From: Candidatus Aminicenantota bacterium
GTDB taxonomy: Bacteria; Acidobacteriota; Aminicenantia; S016-38
Length of the DNA: 41,032 nt
Assembly (NCBI GenBank): GCA_026987025.1
Contig: JALSNJ010000018.1
Coordinates: 1 to 41,032 of the forward strand
Direction: 5' to 3'
Each line of letters opens with the position of its first letter. The stretch's first letter is position 1. This document shows, one piece after another, positions 29,305 to 37,045 of the stretch. The notes beneath the pieces are model-generated. The model had not been told where the DNA came from. It searched no databases and saw only the letters and a program-made list of their open reading frames with translations. The position numbers and the translations under genes are program-made.

Positions 29305-32135
29305 TTTTTTATTCTTTTTAAGATTCCCTCTGTGTAGTCAGGGTCCGCAGGAGGATAGGAACGGTAGAAGCTTAAAAGCTCCTCCACCCGGTGGGAGAAT
29401 TCCTCCCTTTTCCCTTCCGTTTTCAGAATAAGTATTCTGGCAAGGAGAAGAAGGGGGTGATTGGGATTGTAGGAGAAACCATCCTTTAAACTGAGCCTGG
29501 CCCTGGCCAGCCTTCGGAATTTTATCTCCTGAAGCGCCTTCAACCCGGTGAAATAGGCCCTTTCAAAGGGGGTTGCCCAGTAGCCCAGTTTGTCCTTAAT
29601 TTCCATGAGTTTCTCGTAATAGGAAAACCCCTTCAGGTCGTCCCTGGCCAGGAGGCATTCCGCCTTGCCGTGGAGATAGAACTTGTACAGGGGAAAATAA
29701 TTTTCCTTTCCCACGGAGAACTTCCTTACGGTCCTTTCCATCCATTTAAGGTGATGGCAGGCTCTCTTCATATCCCCCTTCTTCAGGTAAATCTGAAGGG
29801 CCACCCAATGGAGCTCCGGTATGAGTATGTGGGGTTCTTCGGGGTCATAAAGGGAAAGGGCCCTTTCTATGTCCCTTTCGGCTCCGGGCTTCCCCAGTTC
29901 CATCTTAAAAAAGGCCCTCTGGACAAAGGCCCTGGCCCGGGATTTCTTATCCCTTGCCCTGGCGAAGTAAAGGGAATTGTATTTTGCAGCCCGGGAGACA
30001 GCTCCCTTTAGGAAAAGGATGTAGGCCAAGCTATGATATATCCATGTAAGGGAGGGGTCCTTTTCCAGGGCGGTTTCCTTGTTGGTTATAGCTTCCAGAT
30101 AATTTCCTGAGTAAAAATAACCGTCCCCCAGGGAGTCAAAGGCATTGGCCTCGTTGCTGAGCATCTTGTATTTCTCAAAGTATTGTATCCCCTTAAGATG
30201 CTCGCCTAAGTACAGATAGCAATAACCCAGGTGGTTCAATACGGGCAGAAAATCCTCCTTTAGCTCTAAGGCCTTTTGATAAAGGGGAATGGCCTTACGG
30301 GGGGAGGCCCTGTGGAAGTAAGCTTCGGCCAGCTCATAGTAGGAATGCCTATCATAGGGGTCTCTGTTCTTGACCTTTTCCAAGTACCGTATTTTTTCTC
30401 TGAAATTCATGTTCAACTCTGCCTGCAAGGCCTTTATTTTCCAGAGGTCTACCTCCAGCAGAGAGGAATTGCCGTTCCTGGCTGCGAAGAGCACCTCTTT
30501 TTTGGCCTTTTCTATTTCATCCAGAAAAACCAGGATCTTGGCCTTCAGAAAATGGGCCAGGGGGAAGTTGTTGTCCAAAGAAAGGGCCTTCTGCACCAGG
30601 TTTTTCGCCCTGGATACCGAGAGCTTTTCCCAGGCTTTTTTGGCTTCAATGTAAAATACCAGGGCCCGGTAGCTGGAAGTGGTCATGTCCCTGAGGGGTT
30701 TCTTCCTGCTAAATTTCAGAGAAAGGAGGGTGGCTATTTTCTCCCCTAAGGAATCCACCTGATATTCCAGAAGGGAAGCTTCCCCTTCCCCTGATACAGT
30801 TATGGGATAGATTTCCCCTCCCTTAGAAAGGGTGGCTTCAAGGCTCACCATCTTTCCGTATTTCTTTATCTCCCCGGAGATCACCCCTATGATCTTGAAC
30901 CTTTTAAAAACCTCCTCCTGGGAAAACCTCCTGCGGAGGTCCCCGAAGGTCTCCTCGTCTATAACCGTAATGTTCTTTAAAAGCAGAAGTTTCTTCCTGA
31001 GAAGGAAGGAAAGCACATCCGCCGCCTCTGCGGATACTCCCTTTCCCACAGAGAAGTCTCTTACAACAATGGAGGAGGGCATGGGCTCAGGGGGCCCTAA
31101 GATTCGGATGAGCCCCAGAGCCGCCACAAGCCCTATTAATAAGACCGCCACCGGTAAAAACCTTAGAGGACTCCTCTTGAGGAGAGTCCGGGGCCTGGAG
31201 GTGGGAAGGGTGGACTCAAGGCTCTCCTCCTGAGGTTTAATGCTTTCCAGGGCTCTGAGAAGTTCTCCTCCGTTCTGGAACCTCTCCGAGGGCACCTTGG
31301 CCAGTGCCTTCATCACCACCGTATCCAGGCCAGGGGGCAGAGGTAGAAGCCTGGAGGGAGGATGGGGCATCTCGTGGAGCAATTTGTAAAAGGTGGAACC
31401 GGCATCCTCTCCCCGAAAGGGGTTTTTCCCGGTGAGCATTTCATAAAAAACTATGCCCATGGAAAAAACATCGGAGGCCGGGGTGAGCTTTTCCCCCCTG
31501 CACTGCTCTGGAGACATGTAGGCCAGGGTTCCCACCACCACATCGGCGGAGGTCAGGGAATCCTCCGCCCCCGCAAACTTCGCCAGGCCGAAGTCCAGGA
31601 TCTTTACCTGTCCCCGGGGGGTTATCATTATGTTGGAGGGTTTTATGTCCCTGTGGATTATTCCCCTTTGGTGAGCGACCTCCAGGGCCGAGGCCATTTG
31701 TTTTGCGTAATTTAAAAATTTCCACGGTGGAAAGGGCCCTTCCTCCCTCAAAATCTTTCTCAGGTCCTTTCCCTCTATGTATTGCATAACTATGAAATCT
31801 ATATCGTCGCTTTCGTAAATTTCGTAAATAGTACATATATTGGGATGCTCCAGTTGGGCGGCGGCCTGGGCTTCCCTCAGGAACCTTTTTCGGGCCTTCT
31901 CGTCCTCTTTCAATTCCAGGGGCAGGATTTTCAGGGCCACCACCCTGTTGAGCTTTTTGTCCCTGACCTTGTATATAACCCCCATACCCCCCTTCCCCAG
32001 GAACTGAATTACCTGAAACCTTCCCTTTATTTCCTCCCCAGGCGGAAGATTTTCTATGTTTCTCAGGGGGAATCCGCAATACTTACACCTGAAGCGGTCC
32101 TGGGGGTTTTCCCTGCCGCAGAGGGAGCACTTCAT
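29286..32135 (-). CDS. Serine/threonine protein kinase with zinc-ribbon N-terminus and TPR repeats
   Basis: The 949-residue protein opens with a zinc ribbon: CSLCGREN and CKYCG give C3, C6, C17 and C20. The kinase domain (about 40-300) has FLGKGGMGVIYKV, the VALK lysine (K69), HRDIKPSNIM (H161-D163), DFGLAK (D181) and GTLAYMSPEQC. A proline- and serine-rich linker leads to one membrane helix (about 326-346). The remaining 600 residues form a sensor and repeat region with TPR units, for example SYYELAEAYFHRASPRKAIPL and VLNHLGYCYLYLGEHLKGIQY. The role is Hanks-type signalling across the inner membrane. The stop codon lies within tRNA-Arg on the other strand. The start overlaps nothing but is coupled by ATGA to the upstream gene. 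Confidence 0.91.
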   Translation of the reverse strand: MKCSLCGRENPQDRFRCKYCGFPLRNIENLPPGEEIKGRFQVIQFLGKGGMGVIYKVRDKKLNRVVALKILPLELKEDEKARKRFLREAQAAAQLEHPNICTIYEIYESDDIDFIVMQYIEGKDLRKILREEGPFPPWKFLNYAKQMASALEVAHQRGIIHRDIKPSNIMITPRGQVKILDFGLAKFAGAEDSLTSADVVVGTLAYMSPEQCRGEKLTPASDVFSMGIVFYEMLTGKNPFRGEDAGSTFYKLLHEMPHPPSRLLPLPPGLDTVVMKALAKVPSERFQNGGELLRALESIKPQEESLESTLPTSRPRTLLKRSPLRFLPVAVLLIGLVAALGLIRILGPPEPMPSSIVVRDFSVGKGVSAEAADVLSFLLRKKLLLLKNITVIDEETFGDLRRRFSQEEVFKRFKIIGVISGEIKKYGKMVSLEATLSKGGEIYPITVSGEGEASLLEYQVDSLGEKIATLLSLKFSRKKPLRDMTTSSYRALVFYIEAKKAWEKLSVSRAKNLVQKALSLDNNFPLAHFLKAKILVFLDEIEKAKKEVLFAARNGNSSLLEVDLWKIKALQAELNMNFREKIRYLEKVKNRDPYDRHSYYELAEAYFHRASPRKAIPLYQKALELKEDFLPVLNHLGYCYLYLGEHLKGIQYFEKYKMLSNEANAFDSLGDGYFYSGNYLEAITNKETALEKDPSLTWIYHSLAYILFLKGAVSRAAKYNSLYFARARDKKSRARAFVQRAFFKMELGKPGAERDIERALSLYDPEEPHILIPELHWVALQIYLKKGDMKRACHHLKWMERTVRKFSVGKENYFPLYKFYLHGKAECLLARDDLKGFSYYEKLMEIKDKLGYWATPFERAYFTGLKALQEIKFRRLARARLSLKDGFSYNPNHPLLLLARILILKTEGKREEFSHRVEELLSFYRSYPPADPDYTEGILKRIKKAPGGS

Positions 32136-32725
32136 TTTTCCTTCTTTATCTTTACCTTGGGCTTGCCGGAGGAAAGGTCTATTTTCATCTTAAGCCTGGA
32201 GGAGCCCACCTTGGCCTGCAGCTGGGGCTTTAATTTTCTCTTAAAGGTCTCCCTGTCCAGGACCCTGAGCCCCCTCCTTTCGCTCTCCCTTTTCAACCAA
32301 TCGTAAAGTTCGTCAAGGCTTTTGTCCAGGTCCGAAGGGGAGGAAACCTCCACCCATTCCCTTTTCCCCTCAGGGGGCTTTTCTTCAATCGCTGGCTTTT
32401 TTATTCCACTCCCCATCCTCCTTACCTTTTCCAGGGGCACCCCTTCCTCCAGTTTCCTCAGCATTCTCTCCCACATGGCATTGTAGGTGTTGAATTTCAA
32501 AACGAGCTGTTTTGCCCTGTAGATCAGGTTGTACTGATAGCCTTTTATGTCCACCAGTTTAAACAAAATCCTCTTGAGCTCGTCCCTTTCCCTCAGGGGG
32601 GGCCTTTTTTCCAGGCCCAGGAAGAAGTTTTCAAATTTTCTGTACAGGTCCTCAAATTTAGCTTCTAAGATAGGAAGGAGCTGTTTGAGGTCCCTGGGGA
32701 GCTCCTCCCTTTTTTTGCCGTTCAT
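32132..32725 (-). CDS. Charged helical protein of unknown function, coupled to the kinase
   Basis: The 197-residue protein is rich in Lys, Glu and Arg, with helical stretches ELPRDLKQLLPILEAKFEDL and KSLDELYDWLKRESERRG, a Pro/Glu-rich middle (residues about 108-125) and a very basic C-terminus ending KPKVKIKKEK. I see no known domain. The N-terminal helices may form a coiled coil. It ends with an ATGA overlap into the kinase gene, which suggests a partner, for example a substrate or adaptor, but no direct evidence exists. It may bind nucleic acid or phosphoproteins given its charge. No signal peptide or transmembrane helix. Confidence 0.65.
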   Translation of the reverse strand: MNGKKREELPRDLKQLLPILEAKFEDLYRKFENFFLGLEKRPPLRERDELKRILFKLVDIKGYQYNLIYRAKQLVLKFNTYNAMWERMLRKLEEGVPLEKVRRMGSGIKKPAIEEKPPEGKREWVEVSSPSDLDKSLDELYDWLKRESERRGLRVLDRETFKRKLKPQLQAKVGSSRLKMKIDLSSGKPKVKIKKEK

Positions 32726-32734
32726 CCTGCCCCC

Positions 32735-33112
32735 TCAGTAAAGGTAGAACCAAAATAGAGGGAGCCATAGGTCCCTTCCATAGGGTATCCTTTTCCCTTC
32801 AATTAGCACCTCCATTTCCTTAACATTCTGCACTATGTCAAAGAACTCCTTCAGCTCCTTGACCTGATTTTTTTCAAACCTCAGATAATGCCACTTCCAC
32901 TTGCCATCGCCCTCCGTCCAGTATTTGCTCCAGTTGGTGGCCCATCGTAAGGCCCTCTGGAAGTTCTCGGAATCCTCCTCTCTGAACCTTATGACCACGA
33001 AAATTTCCCTCTTTTCCGTGGGGAAGAAAATGTGCCTCAGCCTTTCTTCCAGCTCTTCCCTTCTGATTTTTTTCTCTAAGAGGGCGTGGTCGTATTTTTC
33101 CCTCTGCTTCAT
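32735..33112 (-). CDS. Small protein of unknown function between kinase cluster and pgeF
   Basis: The 125-residue protein has a charged, probably helical N-terminus (about 1-35), then a beta-rich core with REIFVVIRFREEDSENFQRA, WKWHYLRFEKNQVKELKEFF and a final LWLPLFWFYLY. I do not recognise a family. There is no signal peptide, although the aromatic C-terminus is striking. It follows pgeF with a four-base gap and has no Shine-Dalgarno, so translation may be coupled. The next gene (unknown, then kinase) follows closely. Confidence that it is coding rests on its operon position and the lack of stops. Confidence 0.55.
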   Translation of the reverse strand: MKQREKYDHALLEKKIRREELEERLRHIFFPTEKREIFVVIRFREEDSENFQRALRWATNWSKYWTEGDGKWKWHYLRFEKNQVKELKEFFDIVQNVKEMEVLIEGKRIPYGRDLWLPLFWFYLY

Positions 33113-33116
33113 GGGA

Positions 33117-33752
33117 CTATTTTATATCAATAATGCCTATGAAGGAAAGCATCCGGGCCTTCCTGTCCCCCCTCCTGTGGGAATAGAAAAACTCCGGGTG
33201 GCACCTGGTGCAAAGGGGGAGGATGTGAACCTCCGCCACCCCCGCCGCCAGGAGTTGAAGCCTGGCGGTGGTGGGCAGGTCAAGGTTTTTCCCCCGAAGC
33301 AGGTAAGGGAGACCGCTTTTGCGGAAGCAATCCATCACTTCCTCCCCCACCTCGTAGCAGCACGGACCTATGGATGGCCCCAAGGCCGCCGAGAAGCCCT
33401 CTGGAGGGAACCCCCTTTCTTTCAAGACCCTCAGGGCCTCTGGGATTATTCCCCGGCATAGACCCCTCCAGCCGGCGTGGAGGGCAGCCACTACCCTCGC
33501 TTGTTTCTCTGCCAGTAGCACAGGAAGACAGTCGGCGGTTTTTATTACCAAGAGTTCCCCTTTGCGAACGGTGAAAATACCGTCCCCTTCCCCCTGGTCT
33601 TCTCTAACTACAGTGGAGTGAACCTGTTGGAGCTGTTTTATCCTGTAACCGGGGTAAAGTTTCCTGAGCCTTTCCCAATCCAATTCCCTGGTCCCGAAAC
33701 CGTAAACAATGCCCGGTGGGTTGAAGGTGTAAATCTTAAGGATCCCTGACAA
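33117..33752 (-). CDS. pgeF: Laccase-domain protein (YfiH/PgeF, peptidoglycan editing factor)
   Basis: The 211-residue protein has the zinc or copper ligand motifs of the YfiH/PgeF family: IKQLQQVHSTVV (H45), IKTADCLPVLL (C75) and AALHAGWRGLCRGI (H92), plus ALGPSIGPCCYEVG. In E. coli this protein prevents incorporation of L-Ser-containing muropeptides. Other members act on purine nucleosides. It lies directly downstream of murB and overlaps it by 17 bp. The start is chosen as TTG 33752, because AGGAGG ends six bases upstream. A TTG three bases earlier is too close to that site. Predicted to be cytosolic. Confidence 0.9.
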   Translation of the reverse strand: MSGILKIYTFNPPGIVYGFGTRELDWERLRKLYPGYRIKQLQQVHSTVVREDQGEGDGIFTVRKGELLVIKTADCLPVLLAEKQARVVAALHAGWRGLCRGIIPEALRVLKERGFPPEGFSAALGPSIGPCCYEVGEEVMDCFRKSGLPYLLRGKNLDLPTTARLQLLAAGVAEVHILPLCTRCHPEFFYSHRRGDRKARMLSFIGIIDIK

Positions 33753-34584
33753 CAATAACCTCCTCCTCTAACTCTATCCCAAACCTTTCCCTGACCTTCT
33801 CCTTGAGTATGTTGGCCAGACGAAGGACATCCTCCGCCTTTGCTTTCCCCAGGTTTATTATAAAATTGGCGTGCCCGGGAAAAACTCCGGCTCCTCCTAT
33901 CCTCATGCCCTTGGCCCCCACCTCCTCCAGGAGCTTTCCGGCAGGGATTTTCCTTCCGTCGGGCAGAACTACATTTTTGAAGAAACTTCCGGCGCAGGGG
34001 GTCTGGGGAGGTGGATGTTTTTCTCTCCTCAGCCTGAGCCTTTCCTCGGCTATTTCCTTCTCTCTTCCCTTTGCTCTTCTTAACTTCAGCCATGCCCTCA
34101 GGATCACTCCCCCTTCCCTCTTAAAAATGGAATCCCTGTAACCGAACCAGGGGCTCTTCAACCTCAGCAGCCTCCCTTCCTTCCAGACTTCCACTTCCCT
34201 GACCAGATCCCCGATCTGGGTTCCGAAGGCTCCGGCGTTTCCGTATATGGCACCCCCCAGGGTTCCGGGAATCCCCGCCAGGTCCTCCAAACCTCCCAGG
34301 CCTTGCTCCAGACTTCCCTTTACGATGGCCTGCAGGTTTACCCCGGCATCGGAGACCACCCATTGGCCGTCCAGGTGGAACTCTCCCCCCTGGAAGAATA
34401 TAACCTTTTTTTCTAACCCTTCGTCAGGGAAGAGCACATTGGTGCCTTCCCCGAAAACCAGGGCAGAGGGCTCAAGGGCGGAAAGGAGTTCCTCCCTGCT
34501 TTCTGCCAGTACGATCTGCCTGGCAGGGCCTCCGATCCTGAAGCGGGAAAAATCCCGCAGGGGCAGGTCCTTGAAAACCTTCAT
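33736..34584 (-). CDS. murB: UDP-N-acetylenolpyruvoylglucosamine reductase
   Basis: The 282-residue FAD-dependent enzyme carries the type I MurB features: the FAD-binding segment LVFGEGTNVLFPDEG, LEDLAGIPGTLGGAIYGNAGAFG, the YRDSIFK Tyr loop with R150, and CAGSFFKN with the proton-donor S200. The C-terminal ELEEEVIVV supplies the general-acid glutamate. It reduces enolpyruvyl-UDP-GlcNAc to UDP-MurNAc in peptidoglycan synthesis. The ATG overlaps an inverted repeat (34584-34601) and lacks a Shine-Dalgarno, so its transcript may be leaderless. It is first of a minus-strand set with pgeF, two unknown genes and the kinase. Confidence 0.94.
   Translation of the reverse strand: MKVFKDLPLRDFSRFRIGGPARQIVLAESREELLSALEPSALVFGEGTNVLFPDEGLEKKVIFFQGGEFHLDGQWVVSDAGVNLQAIVKGSLEQGLGGLEDLAGIPGTLGGAIYGNAGAFGTQIGDLVREVEVWKEGRLLRLKSPWFGYRDSIFKREGGVILRAWLKLRRAKGREKEIAEERLRLRREKHPPPQTPCAGSFFKNVVLPDGRKIPAGKLLEEVGAKGMRIGGAGVFPGHANFIINLGKAKAEDVLRLANILKEKVRERFGIELEEEVIVVRDP
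33759..33764 (-). promoter_or_regulatory. Shine-Dalgarno deciding a TTG start for pgeF
   Basis: AGGAGG on the minus strand is six bases before TTG 33752 (and three before TTG 33755). The spacing favours 33752. Confidence 0.6.
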
Positions 34585-34601
34585 GTAAAGAAAAGTTTAC
34601 A
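34584..34601. promoter_or_regulatory. Perfect 6-6-6 inverted repeat TGTAAA-N6-TTTACA at murB start
   Basis: TGTAAA (34584-34589), six bases, TTTACA (34596-34601) is a perfect palindrome that touches the murB start codon. A further copy of AGTTTACA stands at 34626-34633, 32 bases away. This resembles the target of a dimeric repressor. The site sits between murB (minus) and the comEA-like gene (plus) and could control either. Confidence 0.4.
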
Positions 34602-34722
34602 CCAGGTCCCATGAGATTAAAAGGGAGTTTACAGGGAAAAAACTTCGGGGTTTCAGGAAGGGAGGGGAAAATGGAAGGAAATTTTCTTTTAAAAGATTGA
34701 AAAAACAAAAAGGAGGTGAAGG

Positions 34723-35013
34723 ATGAAAAGAACTCTGGCAATCCTTGCCATGGTTTTTCTGGTTTTCGGGGTTCATCCCTTGGTGGCGGCCAAAGCCAGG
34801 ACATCCTCTTCCGCAAATCTGGTGGTGAATATCAATACCGCCCCGGTGGCCCAGCTGGTTAAACTTCCAGGGATAGGGCCCAAAAAGGCTCAGCGAATTG
34901 TGGAGCTTCGCAGGAAGCTGGGAGGGTTCAAAAGGCTGGAGGACATCATGAAGGTAAAGGGTATAGGGGAAAAGACCTTCCGGAGAATCCGCAGGTTCCT
35001 GACCCTCAGGTAA
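34723..35013 (+). CDS. ComEA-like helix-hairpin-helix DNA-binding protein, exported
   Basis: The 96-residue protein has a signal peptide (about residues 1-22, with MKRTLAILAMVFLVFG), then the ComEA-type double helix-hairpin-helix: VVNINTAPVAQLVKLPGIGPKKAQRIVELR and a second unit with DIMKVKGIGEKTFRRIRRFL. ComEA binds incoming double-stranded DNA in the periplasm during natural transformation. The start has an ideal AAGGAGG. A GC-rich hairpin follows. Four pilin-like genes lie directly downstream, giving a likely DNA-uptake context. The name ComEA is not assigned firmly because similar domains also occur in other exported proteins. Confidence 0.87.
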   Translation: MKRTLAILAMVFLVFGVHPLVAAKARTSSSANLVVNINTAPVAQLVKLPGIGPKKAQRIVELRRKLGGFKRLEDIMKVKGIGEKTFRRIRRFLTLR

Positions 35014-35019
35014 AAAAAC

Positions 35020-35041
35020 GGCCCCCGGGGCGCCGGGGGCC
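35020..35041 (+). terminator. GC-rich hairpin between comEA-like gene and pilin cluster
   Basis: GGCCCCCGG and CCGGGGGCC form a perfect nine-pair stem around a four-base loop. The following CTTATTTT contains a broken T-run. It lies six bases after the comEA-like stop. It may terminate part of the transcripts or set the ratio between comEA and the pilins. Confidence 0.65.
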
Positions 35042-35063
35042 CTTATTTTAAAGGAGGTGAGAA

Positions 35064-35354
35064 ATGAAAAAAGGATTTAGCTACATGGAAACACTGGTGG
35101 CCATGGCCATATGGGCTCTGATATCCCTCCTTTTCCTTAGGGTGGCCCTTAATTCCCTGGTCCAGATGAAAAGGGCGGAGGACAATTTGAGGTTTAGGGA
35201 AGCTATAAAGAGGGCGGAACTATACAGGGAAGGCCTTTATTCAGGGGTTAGATGGAGAAGGCAAGGGAAATTTCTGGTTTTGAAGAGGGGGAAACGCAAG
35301 ATGCGGCTTTCAAAGGAGGGTGAAAATGAGGGGATCCGGATTTACCCTCGTTGA
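35064..35354 (+). CDS. Type IV pilin/pseudopilin-like protein (N-methylation motif)
   Basis: The 96-residue protein starts MKKGFSYMETLVAMAIWALI. This is a class III signal peptide, with cleavage expected between G4 and F5, glutamate at mature position 5, and one hydrophobic helix. The short globular part is basic (LKRGKRKMRLSKEG). Small size and motif fit a GspI/PilV-type minor pseudopilin. The start has AAAGGAGGTGAG. It is the first of four consecutive genes of this type and overlaps the next by 29 bp. Confidence 0.8.
   Translation: MKKGFSYMETLVAMAIWALISLLFLRVALNSLVQMKRAEDNLRFREAIKRAELYREGLYSGVRWRRQGKFLVLKRGKRKMRLSKEGENEGIRIYPR
35314..35319 (+). promoter_or_regulatory. Shine-Dalgarno choosing ATG 35326 for the second pilin-like gene
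   Basis: AGGAGG is six bases before ATG 35326. The GTG at 35320 adjoins it directly and is too close. Confidence 0.55.
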
Positions 35355-35829
35355 GGCCCAGGTTTCCTTGGCACTTACCCTGATTCTGGCTTTAGGGATA
35401 GGATGGCTATTTCTTTCAGCGGCCAAGATTTTGCGAAGGCTGGCCGAGTTTCAGGAAGGAATTTCTCCCTATCTTCTTGCCTCAAGGATAGCCGAGGATT
35501 ATTCAGGGGCGGTTTTTTTCCAGGGGGGATACTACTACAGAGCCACGGGCTTGGGAGTGGGACGGGCTGGCAGGTGCGTTAAGATTTACGGGAAGAGAAC
35601 CCCTTTGGTCCTTTTCAAAGGGAAATTGACGGAAAACTGTCCGGAGGGGGAGGTGGTTCTGTTTTTGAGAAAAAAGAGGATTTTCCTTCGGGGAAGGGAG
35701 CTTTTCATGGAAGTAAACGGCAGAATCCAGCCTTTAGCCTCCGGGGTGAAGGAATTCCTTCTAAAAAGAAGGGGAAATTCTGTAAAGGTAAGTGTGAATT
35801 CGGCGGAAGCGATAAGGAGGCTGAAATGA
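35326..35829 (+). CDS. Pseudopilin-like protein (GspJ/PilW type)
   Basis: The 167-residue protein begins MRGSGFTLVEAQVSLALTLI, again a prepilin motif (cleavage G-F, with E at mature position 5) with a long hydrophobic helix, followed by an extended, partly beta-rich domain with ASRIAEDYSGAVFFQGGYY and LASGVKEFLL. The size and the conserved start of the mature domain suggest GspJ/PilW. GTG 35320 could add two residues, but ATG 35326 has better Shine-Dalgarno spacing. It ends in an ATGA overlap with the next gene. Confidence 0.8.
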   Translation: MRGSGFTLVEAQVSLALTLILALGIGWLFLSAAKILRRLAEFQEGISPYLLASRIAEDYSGAVFFQGGYYYRATGLGVGRAGRCVKIYGKRTPLVLFKGKLTENCPEGEVVLFLRKKRIFLRGRELFMEVNGRIQPLASGVKEFLLKRRGNSVKVSVNSAEAIRRLK

Positions 35830-36680
35830 GAGGAAGCGCCTATTTAATGATATTATTCCTGATTTTTCTATCAACCCTCGCCCTTGAAATAGGGTTGGTC
35901 TCCCGGAGCATTTTAAGGCTCCAGAGAGAAGCCCTGGTGGCGGCCAAGCAGGAGTACCAGGGGGAGGCTCAGGAAGGGAGGGTTCTTTACAGCAGGGTTC
36001 GGGAGAAAAGGGAGGGGGGATTCGTGATGAGGGAGGAGGAAAAGCTGGTGGCTCAGGGAAGGTTTGCTACCTTAGAAAGAGAAATATGGACCAGAGGGGA
36101 GGTTCCCCTGAGCCTTTTCCCTGACCTCAAGCTGGACGCTCTGCCCCCCTCCCGGGATTTCCTCCGCTTCCTCGGAAAATTTAAGGTGGAGCCCCGGGAG
36201 GGATATTTTGTCCTCCGCGGCAGGAGGAGGGCCCTTTATTTTCCCTATTCCGTGAGGGTGAAGGTGGGGCGGAGGCTCATTGTGAACAACAGGGTTTTTC
36301 CAAAACTTCCCCTGGTGGCTGACGGCGATTGCTACTTAGAGGGAAGGGGGAGCCTTTACCTCCTGTGCGCCGGCAGGGTTTTTATTAAGGCAGAACTTAA
36401 AGGTTCTGTGGTGGCCTCCTCTGGCGAAGGGTTCCTTCAGGATAGGAGTTTTAGATCCTGGGTAAAGGTGGAGGCCCTGCAATACGAAGGAGAAATAATG
36501 GGAAGGGAGGTGCTCTTTAAAGGAAGGGGAACTTTTAAGGGTAGCCTCCAGGCGGTCTCTGCCCAGGGAGACTGGCTCCACATTAAAAGGGGAAAGCTTA
36601 TTAAAGATTTTCCGGTGCTCTACTTTCTTTCCTATGCCTTCTGCTACAGGGAAAGGGAAAGGACGGAGGTGGAAGAATGA
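35826..36680 (+). CDS. Pilus-assembly-like protein of unknown subtype (PilX/GspK position)
   Basis: The 284-residue protein has an N-terminal hydrophobic helix (about 5-25; YLMILFLIFLSTLALEIGL) and a large extracytoplasmic domain rich in beta strands. It lacks a clear prepilin cleavage motif, though position in the cluster and the helix are like PilX or GspK. Cysteines C168 and C181 may form a disulfide. The family assignment is uncertain, so only the operon context is used. It is bound by ATGA overlaps to both neighbours. Confidence 0.6.
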   Translation: MRGSAYLMILFLIFLSTLALEIGLVSRSILRLQREALVAAKQEYQGEAQEGRVLYSRVREKREGGFVMREEEKLVAQGRFATLEREIWTRGEVPLSLFPDLKLDALPPSRDFLRFLGKFKVEPREGYFVLRGRRRALYFPYSVRVKVGRRLIVNNRVFPKLPLVADGDCYLEGRGSLYLLCAGRVFIKAELKGSVVASSGEGFLQDRSFRSWVKVEALQYEGEIMGREVLFKGRGTFKGSLQAVSAQGDWLHIKRGKLIKDFPVLYFLSYAFCYRERERTEVEE

Positions 36681-37045
36681 AGGGTTATTCCCTGATAGAG
36701 CTTTTGGTGGTGGTATTCATTTTCTCCCTTCTGCTTTACATGGCGGCCCCTTCTGTAACTCCCAAGGGGGAAAGGGAGGCCGTTTATCAGGAGCTTTTAA
36801 GGGTAAAATGGACCTCTGTGCTGGGGAAAAGGAAGATTAAGGTGAAATGCCAGGGAAATATCTTCAAAGGGGTGGAAAGGATAAGACTACAGCTTTGCGC
36901 TGTTTCGTGTAATAGCATGGTGTTTCATCCCTCGGGCTATGTTACCCCTGCCGGGACCCTTACGCTCAACTGCGGGTCCCGAACATGGAAGTTTGTGGTC
37001 TCAACCCTGGGAAGGGTTCGTATACTTGAGCTCGGAGCCCAGTAG
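36677..37045 (+). CDS. GspH/FimT-family pseudopilin
   Basis: The 122-residue protein begins MKGYSLIELLVVVFIFSLLL with a prepilin motif (cleavage after G3, glutamate at mature position 5). Its C-terminal domain includes FHPSGYVTPAGTLTLNCG, a GspH/FimT pattern, and possible disulfide cysteines C58, C73 and C77. FimT binds DNA in some transforming bacteria. GspH works in type II secretion, and neither can be decided here. The ATG overlaps the preceding stop (ATGA) and has GGAGG upstream. The 3' end overlaps the convergent membrane-protein gene by 45 bp. Confidence 0.82.
   Translation: MKGYSLIELLVVVFIFSLLLYMAAPSVTPKGEREAVYQELLRVKWTSVLGKRKIKVKCQGNIFKGVERIRLQLCAVSCNSMVFHPSGYVTPAGTLTLNCGSRTWKFVVSTLGRVRILELGAQ

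Noticed and set aside
35020-35041. An insertion-sequence terminal repeat
   Set aside because: The GC stem is a terminator-like hairpin beside a stop codon, with no transposase or target duplication nearby.
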